Origin: Halomonas korlensis
GTDB taxonomy: Bacteria > Pseudomonadota > Gammaproteobacteria > Pseudomonadales > Halomonadaceae
Assembly: GCF_900116705.1 (NCBI RefSeq)
Contig: NZ_FPBP01000007.1
Location: forward strand, 124,001 to 188,000
Length of the DNA: 64,000 nucleotides
Reading direction: 5' to 3'
Shown here: one piece after another, positions 1 to 7,796 of the stretch
Layout: each line of letters begins with the position of its first letter
Numbering within the stretch: the stretch's first letter is position 1
Position numbers and translations under genes: made by a program
The notes under the pieces: generated by a model
What the model was told of the DNA's origin: nothing
The model's database searches: none
What the model saw: only the letters and a program-made list of their open reading frames with translations

Positions 1-200
1 AGCACGGCAGCGGCGAGCAAGGCCATGACCTGCACCGGCCCGCCGACAAGTCCAAAGTACTGGTACAGGGTCGAGGTGACCTGCAGGTAGAACTCCGGTT
101 CGTACTGCTTCCTAACCGGTAGCTCGAGCACATGGGCACCCCCCATGACGAGACCAAGTGCCGCAAGAAGCAGCGTCACTTGCCACCATATCCGAAGCAA
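1..200 (-). CDS. DUF1772-like membrane protein (partial, N-terminal part)
   Basis: The reading frame runs off the left edge, so only about 66 N-terminal residues are visible. It starts with a hydrophobic helix and then has a segment reading ALELPV-like (AHVLELPVRKQYEPEFYLQV), which resembles the N-terminus of DUF1772 small membrane proteins. A second hydrophobic stretch follows (VGGPVQVMALLAAA). I chose a TTG start at 200-198 because GGAGG (210-206) lies five bases upstream; a GTG at 206 would overlap that ribosome binding site. Function is not known; family assignment is by eye. Confidence 0.55.
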   Translation of the reverse strand, partial: MLRIWWQVTLLLAALGLVMGGAHVLELPVRKQYEPEFYLQVTSTLYQYFGLVGGPVQVMALLAAAV

Positions 201-244
201 GACCACCTCCTTCGATGACCTGACGTCGTAGCAGGAGCAGTGGC

Positions 245-1117
245 TCATCGACCGCTCGAGGAGACGCTCAACACCGTCACCGTGATCAGAATCAGGGCCA
301 TGCCGACAAGCTGGATCGCGCCCAGGCTTTCCTCCAACACCACGACCCCGAACAGCGACGCCGTGACCGGCTCGACCATGGCCACGATGGAGGCTACGGC
401 CGGCGCGGTATAGTTCAACCCGACGACATAGAAAATGAACGACAGGCCGGCGCCCAGCACGCCAAGCGTGACGAAGAGCGGCCAGCTCGACGTGCTCAGC
501 ACCGCCAGGGTCTGGCCGGCATCGCCCAGCCAGAACAGGATGAAGGCGAGTGCCGAAAAGGCAATGGCGAGAATCGCCTGGGGGCTGCCGTGTGGTGCGG
601 CGTACTTGAAGCCGAAGATGAACACCGCATAGGACAGCCCAGCGAGCAGCCCGGCGGCGACGCCGATCGGGGTCACCCCACCCGGCTGCACGTCATAGAT
701 ACGCGTCAGCAGCACGATCCCCAGCATGACCATGACGATCGCGGCCCACTTGAGTGGCGTGGGTCGTTCGAGCCGCAGGGCGAAGGAGACGAGAAAGACG
801 AACACCGGGGCGCAGTACATCAGCGTCGCCGCCACCGCGACACTGCCCTCGGAGATGCTCAGGAAATAGAAGGTGAAATTGCCAGCCACGCCGAGACCCG
901 CCATCAGCGACCAGCCCCATAGTCGGCGACTGCCCAGGCCGCTGCCCTGCGGGCGAACGGCGAGCCAGACGAGCACGAACACCAGCCCGATCGCGCCCCG
1001 GTAAAACGACACTACGATGGGGTCCCAACTGTCGGCGATCAGCATCCCGCCGATGCCGCCTGACAGGCCCCAGCATAGCGCCGCCAATACCACGAATGCC
1101 GTACTCAATCTTGCCAT
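245..1117 (-). CDS. EamA/DMT-family exporter
   Basis: A 290-residue, almost entirely hydrophobic protein with about ten membrane segments arranged as two tandem EamA halves of roughly 140 residues. The N-terminus reads ALCWGLSGGIGGML and the second half contains AAGLLAGLSYAVFIFGFKYA, both typical of drug/metabolite transporters (RhaT/YdcZ-like). Members export amino acids, metabolites or drugs; the substrate cannot be told here. The start at 1117 is supported by AAGGAGG a few bases upstream. It is monocistronic or follows the GNAT gene (1155-1721) on the same strand. Confidence 0.85.
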   Translation of the reverse strand: MARLSTAFVVLAALCWGLSGGIGGMLIADSWDPIVVSFYRGAIGLVFVLVWLAVRPQGSGLGSRRLWGWSLMAGLGVAGNFTFYFLSISEGSVAVAATLMYCAPVFVFLVSFALRLERPTPLKWAAIVMVMLGIVLLTRIYDVQPGGVTPIGVAAGLLAGLSYAVFIFGFKYAAPHGSPQAILAIAFSALAFILFWLGDAGQTLAVLSTSSWPLFVTLGVLGAGLSFIFYVVGLNYTAPAVASIVAMVEPVTASLFGVVVLEESLGAIQLVGMALILITVTVLSVSSSGR

Positions 1118-1154
1118 GCAACCTCCTTGTTACCCCGCTTGATAGACGGCTCGA

Positions 1155-1721
1155 TCAGCGGGTGATGGCGATATTGCGAGAAGGCATACTGACATCGCGA
1201 CGCATGATGGACACCGCCTCGCCGTGGTAGTCGCGCGCCTCGAGGTCGCGCCATCCCAGTTGCCGGTAGAGCCGCTGCTGGTCCGGCGTGTAGAGGTAGA
1301 GGCGATCATGCCCATGGGCCTGCGCTTCTTGCTCCACACGCCGGACCAGCCGCGAGGCAACACCCTGGCCACGCCACTCAGGAGGCACGAAGACCGAGGC
1401 CAGCCAGGGCGTAAGATCGCGACGGTCGCTCATGTCGTCGGCCACCAGGCTCGCTGTGCCCACCGGGGTATCGCCATGCAGGGCGGCGAACACCGACGGC
1501 ACGCCTCCCGCGCCGCATTCGTCGCGCAGTATGGCAATGGCGGTGTCCAGGCTTCTGCCGGGGTGCAGATGCCCCCAGGTGGCGTGAGTCCACTTGGCCA
1601 GAAGAGCCACATGGGGCGAGTCGCTGTCGAGACGCGCGATGCGTATGTTTTCTTCCCTCCTGGGTGGCTTCCTCATAAAAACAGCGGCCACTTTACGATC
1701 CCGCCAAGGAAGCGCTTTCAT
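1155..1721 (-). CDS. GNAT-family N-acetyltransferase
   Basis: Up to 188 residues. The acetyl-CoA binding motif A is clear (FVPPEWRGQGVASRLVRRV, with the Q/R-x-x-G-x-G/A loop as RGQGVA), followed by the usual LYTPDQQRLYRQLGW motif B. The acceptor is unknown. It lies 12 bases after the methyltransferase stop (1734), so the two probably share a transcript. The start is uncertain: the first ATG (1721) has only a poorly spaced GAGGG. An AGGAGG sits inside the frame near 1661-1666, nine bases before an ATA codon that begins the conserved part (IRIARL), so the true start may be internal or non-canonical. Confidence 0.8.
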   Translation of the reverse strand: MKALPWRDRKVAAVFMRKPPRREENIRIARLDSDSPHVALLAKWTHATWGHLHPGRSLDTAIAILRDECGAGGVPSVFAALHGDTPVGTASLVADDMSDRRDLTPWLASVFVPPEWRGQGVASRLVRRVEQEAQAHGHDRLYLYTPDQQRLYRQLGWRDLEARDYHGEAVSIMRRDVSMPSRNIAITR

Positions 1722-1733
1722 GCCCTCGCGACT

Positions 1734-2348
1734 TTAGCTCACGCTAGTCGGCCTAGCCACGGCAAGACACGACGCTCGACCTCCATGATGCGACATGAAG
1801 GTGAACTCCTCCAGTTCCATGCCGGCAGCACGAATCTGAACTTTAAAGGCGTCCTCGTAGGTCACTTGGCCGAAATCGACACTCGTCATCCGTTTCAGTG
1901 CGGGTTTAAGGATCTCCATCCAACGGGTGGGACGCTTCTCGATGGTTTGCGTGAAGAAGATATGCCCGCCTGGGCGCAAAAGGGCGCAACAATGCCGCAG
2001 CGCCTGCTCAGGCTCAGGCATGAGCATGAAGCTTGCCGAAAAATACACGACATCATAAGGCCCGCCCCGGTGATCGTAGACGGACTCGAGACGAAACTCG
2101 GCATGGTCGGCCAACTGAGATTCCCGAAGCCTTCGCCGGGCGCGCTGCATGTAGTCGGCGTCGATATCGATGCCCGTCACGCGCAGACGCTTTCGCTTCA
2201 CCAGCTCGGCATTGGCCAACAGCGCGCTTGCTGGACCAATACCCACATCCAGCACGGCGGCACCCTCGGGTATACGCTTCAGCACCTCGGCGTACCACCG
2301 AGAAGTGAGTCTGAGAATAAGAATGTCGTATATGAAGCTGCGCATCAC
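1734..2348 (-). CDS. Class I SAM-dependent methyltransferase
   Basis: 204 residues with a standard Rossmann SAM fold: motif I VLDVGIGPASALLANAELV, an acidic motif II ending VTGIDIDADYMQRARRRL, and motif IV region DVVYFSASFMLMPEPEQAL. The C-terminal half (LRPGGHIFFTQTIEKRPT) is also typical. It belongs to the broad methyltransferase 11/25 group; the substrate is not predictable. A good AGGAG lies five bases before ATG 2348. It is the first gene of a probable two-gene unit with the GNAT at 1155-1721. Confidence 0.85.
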   Translation of the reverse strand: MMRSFIYDILILRLTSRWYAEVLKRIPEGAAVLDVGIGPASALLANAELVKRKRLRVTGIDIDADYMQRARRRLRESQLADHAEFRLESVYDHRGGPYDVVYFSASFMLMPEPEQALRHCCALLRPGGHIFFTQTIEKRPTRWMEILKPALKRMTSVDFGQVTYEDAFKVQIRAAGMELEEFTFMSHHGGRASCLAVARPTSVS

Positions 2349-2400
2349 GGCTCCTGTAGTGACTATGCAGTAGCTGCAGACCTGGCGGCACGCGCCGCGT

Positions 2401-2465
2401 GCAGGTTGCGCCCCACGGTAGTAGTCGTTGTATTACAGGAAAATATCGACTCGCGCCAGGTTGAT
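2401..2465 (-). pseudogene. Remnant of a ycaO-like gene
   Basis: About 60 bases align with 5611-5664 inside the intact OsmC-YcaO gene of this window. Shared blocks include GTCGTTGTATT followed by a nearly identical CAGGAA-AT-TCGAC. There are scattered substitutions and one single-base indel, and after about 2456 the match jumps to CCAGGTTGATCA (compare 5692-5703), implying an internal deletion of about 35 bases. The orientation is the same as the intact gene. Its divergence suggests an old paralogue or horizontally acquired copy, not a recent duplication. Confidence 0.6.
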
Positions 2466-2557
2466 CACGGCATTGTATCGGCGACCTCGCGCCTGGGCGT
2501 ACCCGCCCCTCGTGACGGGCTGATCGGCGGCACGGCGTGGCCGCCCTGCAGAAAGCG

Positions 2558-2645
2558 CCGTGGCGCTACCTCCCGAGGGCGACATCGTGGTGGTGATCAC
2601 CACCGGCGGCATATAGGTGCAGAGGAGTTGGAGACGTTTCTTTAG
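2558..2645 (+). pseudogene. 3' remnant of a threonine-dehydratase-like gene
   Basis: The last ~85 bases of a PLP dehydratase gene survive here. The frame encodes VALPPEGDIVVVITTGG, and after a one-base deletion NIGAEELETFL-stop. It matches VALPPSGDIVVVITGGNLGREELQAFL-stop at the end of the intact gene at 23327-24274. The stop codon TAG lies at 2643-2645. The nucleotide block GGCGA-ATCGTGGTGGTGATCACC is nearly identical in both copies. The rest of the gene is gone, so this is a decayed tail. Confidence 0.75.
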
Positions 2646-2751
2646 GCGCCCGCCGAGCATCGCGGCTCAATGCATTGGCATCAGGCTCGCCAGGTCGGCC
2701 AGGGGTCCGCCAAGCTGGCCGCCGAAGGCAACCAGCAGAGCAGCGTGCTGC

Positions 2752-3120
2752 CTATCGATGAACGATCTCCCCCTTGAGCGAATAGGCAACGCCCAGAACT
2801 TCGTTGCAGACCGGTTGCGGATAGTCCAACTCCCTCATGGCTTGCATGATGTCGTCGACCACGGCGACGAATTCGGCCGCACTGACGTTCATCCCGGTGT
2901 GCGTCTCGATCATCGAGCGACCCGTGTATTCCACCGGTCCGCCGGAGCCGGCCGCGAGGAACTCCTTGACCTTCTCGCGGGCGTGGTCAATTGCCGCTGT
3001 GTCGAGGGCACGATACCGGGGGCCGGCGACGTCATTCTGGAGGTGCAGCTCGACAATGCGATCGACGAGCTTGTCGATACCTGCGCGGCCGCCGAGCCTG
3101 TCATATAGGATGTTACTCAT
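2752..3120 (-). CDS. Group 1 truncated haemoglobin (2-on-2 globin)
   Basis: 122 residues, the usual size for TrHb1/GlbN. The N-terminus SNILYDRLGGRAGIDKLVD is characteristic, as is the E-helix region EYTGRSMIETHTGMNVS, which places the proximal histidine at residue 74. At the B9-B10 position, where most members have Phe-Tyr, this one reads Ile-Val (DRIVELHLQND), so the usual distal tyrosine that hydrogen-bonds O2 or NO appears to be absent. The family binds oxygen or detoxifies nitric oxide. It is divergently transcribed from the TPR protein gene at 3223 across a 102-base repeat-containing spacer. Confidence 0.88.
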   Translation of the reverse strand: MSNILYDRLGGRAGIDKLVDRIVELHLQNDVAGPRYRALDTAAIDHAREKVKEFLAAGSGGPVEYTGRSMIETHTGMNVSAAEFVAVVDDIMQAMRELDYPQPVCNEVLGVAYSLKGEIVHR

Positions 3121-3222
3121 GGCACCTACTCCCTTTTGAAGGATTTCTCGTCAGGTGCAGTGGCACCTATCCAAGAGAGCGTGACAATTCTTGTGACAAC
3201 CGGAACAAGAAGGGCTAAAGCG
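3121..3222. promoter_or_regulatory. Divergent promoter region with repeats
   Basis: The spacer between the truncated globin and the TPR protein holds an inverted repeat AGGTGC-agtg-GCACCT (3153-3168), a further GGCACCT copy at 3121-3127, and a direct repeat GTGACAA at 3181-3187 and 3193-3199 (12-base period). Such spacing fits operator half-sites. No binding protein is known; this is inference from the repeats. Confidence 0.4.
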
Positions 3223-5268
3223 ATGACGGGAACGGAGCTATCGCCGGTTCACGCTGCCCTCGACAGCGGCAACTTCGTCCGGGCACGGGAGCTGCTCGCC
3301 GAACTGTCCGCGCCACCCTCGGCCGAGCTGCTGGAGCTGCGCGCCCAGGCGGCGTATGGGGTCGGCGATCTGGAAGGCACGCTGACCGCGTATGGCGATC
3401 TTTATCACCTTCACCTGGAAGACCACCGTACCCACGAGGCGGCGTTCGCTGCGGTCATGGTGGGCATGTACCTGATGATGGACACCGGCCTGATGGCCAC
3501 CGTGCGTGCCTGGCTGTCGCGGGCGGAACGCCTGGTGGAAGACGCGCCCGAGAGTCCAGTCTGGGCGTGGCTCGCTGCAGTGCGGACCTACGAACGCTTG
3601 ATGTGTGGTGATATGCCGAGCACGAGGCAGTGGGCCCAACGGGCCATGGATGGAGGGAAAAGGCACGCCCTGGCGCCGCCGTCGATCATCGGCCAGGTGG
3701 CCTTGGCCAGGGTCCGCATTAATGACGGCGAGCTGGACGCAGGGCTGAGCGCACTGGACGATGTAGCTGTGGCGCTGAGCTCGGGCAACCTCGACCCCCT
3801 CACCACCGGGCAGATGTGGTGCGAGCTCATCTGCGCGATGCAGTGGATCGGCCAGCACGACCGCGCCGAAGAATGGACCGAAGCCATGGAGCGCTGGCGC
3901 CAGGGCGCCGCGTTCGGGGGCCTCCACGGTCGCTGCCGGGTACACCAGGCGGAGATCATGCGCCTGCGCGGGCCTTGCGACGCCGCCGAACAGGAAGCCT
4001 TGCTGGCCTGCGAAGAACTGCGACCGTGGATGCGGCGAGAGTTCGGCTGGCCGTTGACCGAGCTCGGCAATACGCGGCTGCAGAAGGGGGATTTCGCGGG
4101 TGCCGAGGATGCGTTCCTGGCGGCGCACCAGAATGCCTGGCTCCCGCAGCCGGGGCTGGCGTTGTTGCGGCTGGCCCAAGGACGCGTCGAGGAAGCCTGC
4201 TCGATGATCGCGAGCGCCCTGGCGTCTCCGTTCGATATTCCCTCGAAGGAGCGCCCGCCGACGGGGGGCCTGAGACGCGCGCCCCTGCGCGAGGCCCAGG
4301 TGGTGATCGCGCTGGCGGCCGGCGACGCTGACGCGGCGCGAGAAGCCGCCACCGACCTCGCCCAGATCGCCCGGACGTACCAGAGCCGCACCTTGCACAA
4401 CGCGGCAATCGCCGCGAAGGGACGCCTGGCGCTGCACGACGGGCTGGCAAGCGAGGCGATCCGGCTGCTGAGCGAGGCCGTCATGGAATGGGTCACACTG
4501 CGAATGCCGTTCGAGGCGGCGAGTCTGCGCGTCATGCTCGCCGCAGCGCACCGCGCGGCGGGCGACGACAGGTCGGCCGAGCTCGAGCTCGACGCCGCCT
4601 GTCGAGCCTTCGATGAACTCAACGCCGGGTTTTGGGCGGAACGAGCTCGCGAACAGGTTCCGGCAACCGCCTCGCGACAAGCTGCCAGTCCCGAGCGTTG
4701 CGTCTTCTGTTGCGAGGGGGATATGCGAACGGTGACCTTCGGCGACACCACCGTCCACCTGAGGGACCTCAAGGGCATGCGCTACCTGGAACGCCTGCTG
4801 ACGGCGCCCGGCCGGGAGTTCCACGTCCTCGACCTGGTATCGGTGGAGCGCGGGGCGCTCACCATCGGCGGGCCTTCAGAGGATCTGGCCGTCAGTACCC
4901 CGTGCGGACTGGAGGTGTTCGACTCGAAGGCGCGCGAGGCTTATCGGCAGCGGCTCGCCGAAACGGAAGAGGACATCGCGGAGGCCGAGGCGAACAACGA
5001 TCTGCACCGCGCAGAGCTTGCACGTGCCGATCGCCAGTATCTGATCGACGAACTCCGCCGCGGCGTCGGCCTGAACGGTCGGGCCCGTACCGTCGGGGGT
5101 GGCGTGGAGCGCGCACGCACCAGCACGACCCGTTCGCTGCGCTACGCCCTGGACCGGATCGCCCGGCACCATTCGAGCCTCGGCGAACACCTGGCGCGGA
5201 CGATACGCACCGGCACTTATTTCGCCTACGAGCCGGATCCCCGCGCACCGGTGAACTGGAAGACCTGA
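3223..5268 (+). CDS. TPR protein with actinobacterial-type C-terminal domain
   Basis: 681 residues from ATG 3223, chosen because AGAAGGG lies eight bases upstream; the frame is open further upstream to 3136. Residues ~1-480 are alpha-helical TPR-like repeats (for example FVRARELLAELSAPPSAELL, then DFAGAEDAFLAAH). From about residue 490 there is a Cys-rich CVFCCEG, then a distinct domain: VTFGDTTVHLRDLKGMRYLE, REFHVLDLVSVE, a charged helical section rich in Glu and Ala, and a C-terminal HLARTIRTGTYFAYEPDP. I have seen this domain at the C-terminus of large actinobacterial ATPase/LuxR-like regulators. No ATPase or DNA-binding domain is evident. A signalling or regulatory role is inferred; function is unknown. 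Confidence 0.75.
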   Translation: MTGTELSPVHAALDSGNFVRARELLAELSAPPSAELLELRAQAAYGVGDLEGTLTAYGDLYHLHLEDHRTHEAAFAAVMVGMYLMMDTGLMATVRAWLSRAERLVEDAPESPVWAWLAAVRTYERLMCGDMPSTRQWAQRAMDGGKRHALAPPSIIGQVALARVRINDGELDAGLSALDDVAVALSSGNLDPLTTGQMWCELICAMQWIGQHDRAEEWTEAMERWRQGAAFGGLHGRCRVHQAEIMRLRGPCDAAEQEALLACEELRPWMRREFGWPLTELGNTRLQKGDFAGAEDAFLAAHQNAWLPQPGLALLRLAQGRVEEACSMIASALASPFDIPSKERPPTGGLRRAPLREAQVVIALAAGDADAAREAATDLAQIARTYQSRTLHNAAIAAKGRLALHDGLASEAIRLLSEAVMEWVTLRMPFEAASLRVMLAAAHRAAGDDRSAELELDAACRAFDELNAGFWAERAREQVPATASRQAASPERCVFCCEGDMRTVTFGDTTVHLRDLKGMRYLERLLTAPGREFHVLDLVSVERGALTIGGPSEDLAVSTPCGLEVFDSKAREAYRQRLAETEEDIAEAEANNDLHRAELARADRQYLIDELRRGVGLNGRARTVGGGVERARTSTTRSLRYALDRIARHHSSLGEHLARTIRTGTYFAYEPDPRAPVNWKT

Positions 5269-5314
5269 CTGCGCTCAGCCACGCCGCCTGCCGGCGAGAC
5301 CACGCGGGGCGCTA

Positions 5315-7564
5315 TCAACTCGGCAAGCCTTCGGGTCGGGTCAGCCGCGTCCCACCGGCAGTCTCATACCGCTTGGCGCGGTGGGCGTGCAGCTTCTGGT
5401 AGCTCTCGATCAGGCGCTGGTGCTTCTCCAGCCCCTCCAGCGCCATGCTGGTGGGCGTCAGGCCATGGAATCGCACGCTGCCGTTCACCGAGCCGACGAC
5501 CGCCTCCATGGTCGCGTCACCGAACATGCGCTTGAGGTTGAACAGGTAGTCTTCCAGTGCCAGTTCGTCATCGAGCGAGATTTCCAGTACCGCACTCACC
5601 GCGCGATAGAACAGGTTACGCGCCACCGTGTTGTCGTTGTATTGCAGGAAGATGTCGACCCGCTCCAGAGCCTCCTCGTGCTGGCCCAGGGCCAGGTTGA
5701 TCAACAGCTTCAGCTCGAGAATGGTGAGCTGCCCCCACTCGGTGTTCTCGTCGAACTCGATGCCGATCAACGTGATGATGTCCAGATGGTCGTCGATCTG
5801 GGTTTCTTCCAGGCGTTCCAGCAGATCGACCAGCTGCTCATGGCTCAAGGTGTGAAGATTCAGGATGTCCTCGCGAAACAGCAGTGCCTTGTTGGTGTTG
5901 TCCCACACCAGGTCATCCACGGGATAGACCTCGGAGAAGCCGGGCACCAGGATGCGGCACACCGGCGCGCCCAGGTCCTCGTGCACCGCCATGTACGCCT
6001 CCAGCCCCATCTCCTCGAGGAGACCGAACAGAGTCGCCGCTTCCTCGGCCGTACTGCTGGCGCCGCTGCCGGAGAAGTCCCAGTCGCAGAATTCGACGTC
6101 GGAGCGGGCGCTGAAGAAGCGCCAGGAGATCACCCCGGAGGAGTCGATGAAGTGCTCCACGTAGTTGTTGGGCTCGGTGACCGCCATGGAATTGAAGGTG
6201 GGCGCCGGGAAGTCATTGAAGCCCTCGAGGCTGCGCCCCTGCAGTAGCTCCGTGAAGGTGCGTTCCAGGGCCACGTGGAAGCTTGGATGAGCGCCGAAGG
6301 AGGCGAACACGCCGCCGGTCCTGGGGTTCATCAGGGTGACGCACATCACCGGGAACTGACCGCCCAGGGAGGCATCCTTGACCAGCACCGGGAAGCCCTG
6401 GGCCTCCAGCGCCTCGATGCCCTCGACGATCTCAGGGTAGCGCGCCAGCACCTCCCGGGGCACGTCGGGCAGCGCCAGTTCCTCCTCGATGATCTGCTTC
6501 TTCACCGCCCGCTCGAAGATCTCCGAGAGGCACTGCACCTGCGCCTCGTGCAGGGTGTTGCCGGCGCTCATGCCGTTGCTGAGGTAGAGGTTCTCGATCA
6601 GGTTGGACGGGAAATAGACCGTCTTGCCATCCGACCGGCGCACGAAGGGCAGCGAGACGATGCCGCGATCCGCCCGGCCGGAGTTGGTATCGACCAGGTT
6701 CGAGCCGGCAAGCTCACCCTCCGGATCAAAGATCGCCCGGCAGTACTCGTCCAGGATTCCTTCCGGCAGTTCATCGTTCGGCCCCGGCTGGAACCACGCC
6801 TCGCTGGGGTAGTGGACGAAGGCGCTGCCGGCGATCCGTTCGCCGAAGAACTGGTCGTTGTAGAAGAAGTTGCAGCTCAGCCGCTCGATGAACTCGCCCA
6901 GCGCCGAGCACAGCGCACTCTCCTTGGTGGCCCCCTTGCCGTTGGTGAAGCACGTCGGCGAGGCGGCGTCACGAATGTGCAGCGACCAGACGTGGGGCAC
7001 GATATTGCGCCAGGAGGCGATCTCGATCTTCATCCCGAGATCGGCCAGGAACGCGGTCATGTTGGCGATGGTCTGCTCCAGCGGCAGATCCTTGCCCTCG
7101 ATCCAGGTGTCACCCTCCCCCTTCGCCTTGCCCAGCAGCAGCGCCTGGGTGTCTTCGTCGATGTTCTCCACGGTCTCGATCTGGAACTCGGGGCCGGTCT
7201 GCACCACCTTCTTCACCGTGCAGCGGTCGATGGAGCGCAGGATGCCCTGGCGATCCTTGTCGGAGAGGTCCACCGGCAGTTCCACCTGGATCTTGAAGAT
7301 CTGGTTGTAGCGGTTCTCGGGGTCGACGATGTTGTTCTGCGACAGCCGGATATTTTCCGTCGGGATGTCCCGCGCGTTGCAGTACACCTTGACGAAGTAG
7401 GCCGCGCACATCGCCGAGGACGCCAGGAAGTAGTCGAACGGCCCCGGCGCCGAGCCATCGCCCTTGTAGCGGATGGGCTGGTCCGAGATGACGGTGAAGT
7501 CGTCGAACTTGGCCTCCAGCCGGAGGTTGTCGAGATAGTTGACCTTGATTTCCATGACGGGCAC
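5315..7564 (-). CDS. ycaO: OsmC-YcaO fusion protein
   Basis: 749 residues. Residues 1-140 form an OsmC-like domain with both redox cysteines: C53 in SSAMCAAYFVK and C115 in DRCTVKKVVQ. Residues ~160-570 are a YcaO ATP-dependent domain with the signature helices TKESALCSALGEFIERLS (213-230) and HEAQVQCLSEIFERAVKK (339-356). The C-terminal ~180 residues are helical and TPR-like. E. coli YcaO (about 586 residues) assists RimO in beta-methylthiolation of ribosomal protein S12; YcaO enzymes generally activate backbone amides with ATP. No peptide precursor, TfuA or dehydrogenase gene is adjacent, so a housekeeping role is likelier than natural-product synthesis. The OsmC part could supply or handle sulfur; that is inference. 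Confidence 0.9.
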   Translation of the reverse strand: MPVMEIKVNYLDNLRLEAKFDDFTVISDQPIRYKGDGSAPGPFDYFLASSAMCAAYFVKVYCNARDIPTENIRLSQNNIVDPENRYNQIFKIQVELPVDLSDKDRQGILRSIDRCTVKKVVQTGPEFQIETVENIDEDTQALLLGKAKGEGDTWIEGKDLPLEQTIANMTAFLADLGMKIEIASWRNIVPHVWSLHIRDAASPTCFTNGKGATKESALCSALGEFIERLSCNFFYNDQFFGERIAGSAFVHYPSEAWFQPGPNDELPEGILDEYCRAIFDPEGELAGSNLVDTNSGRADRGIVSLPFVRRSDGKTVYFPSNLIENLYLSNGMSAGNTLHEAQVQCLSEIFERAVKKQIIEEELALPDVPREVLARYPEIVEGIEALEAQGFPVLVKDASLGGQFPVMCVTLMNPRTGGVFASFGAHPSFHVALERTFTELLQGRSLEGFNDFPAPTFNSMAVTEPNNYVEHFIDSSGVISWRFFSARSDVEFCDWDFSGSGASSTAEEAATLFGLLEEMGLEAYMAVHEDLGAPVCRILVPGFSEVYPVDDLVWDNTNKALLFREDILNLHTLSHEQLVDLLERLEETQIDDHLDIITLIGIEFDENTEWGQLTILELKLLINLALGQHEEALERVDIFLQYNDNTVARNLFYRAVSAVLEISLDDELALEDYLFNLKRMFGDATMEAVVGSVNGSVRFHGLTPTSMALEGLEKHQRLIESYQKLHAHRAKRYETAGGTRLTRPEGLPS

Positions 7565-7796
7565 CGGAGCGTTGGGCGAAGCGAGGGCAGAAAACCCGAC
7601 ATTATCCAGTTTTTGGGGGGCTTCGTCTTGGGCGAGTGGTCAAAAAATCGCCAATCCGAGCGCACCGGGGCCATGTCCCGCTCAGTCGCGGGGCCCCGAG
7701 GTTGGCGGGGAACGACATGCCGATGGCGGCGCAGGCCAGCGAGCGGGTGCCTGCCGCCCGCGTGGGAGACGCCACCAGGCGCCATGCCGCCGATGC

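Larger units (their letters stand above)
2349..2751. other. Gene-poor spacer built of decayed gene fragments
   Basis: This 403-base stretch has no intact gene. It contains a minus-strand ycaO-like remnant (about 2401-2465) and a plus-strand dehydratase remnant (2558-2645). On the minus strand just after the globin stop, the frame 2748 to 2667 reads AALLVAFGGQLGGPLADLAS and ends at a stop. It looks like another protein C-terminus, but I cannot assign it. The remainder is unassigned. Confidence 0.5.

Noticed and set aside
1224..2645. A 473-residue plus-strand open frame
   Set aside because: It runs antisense to the GNAT and methyltransferase genes and has no domain; its last residues are the dehydratase remnant.
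3238..4824. A 528-residue minus-strand open frame
   Set aside because: Antisense to the TPR protein; high-GC mirror frame without domain signatures.
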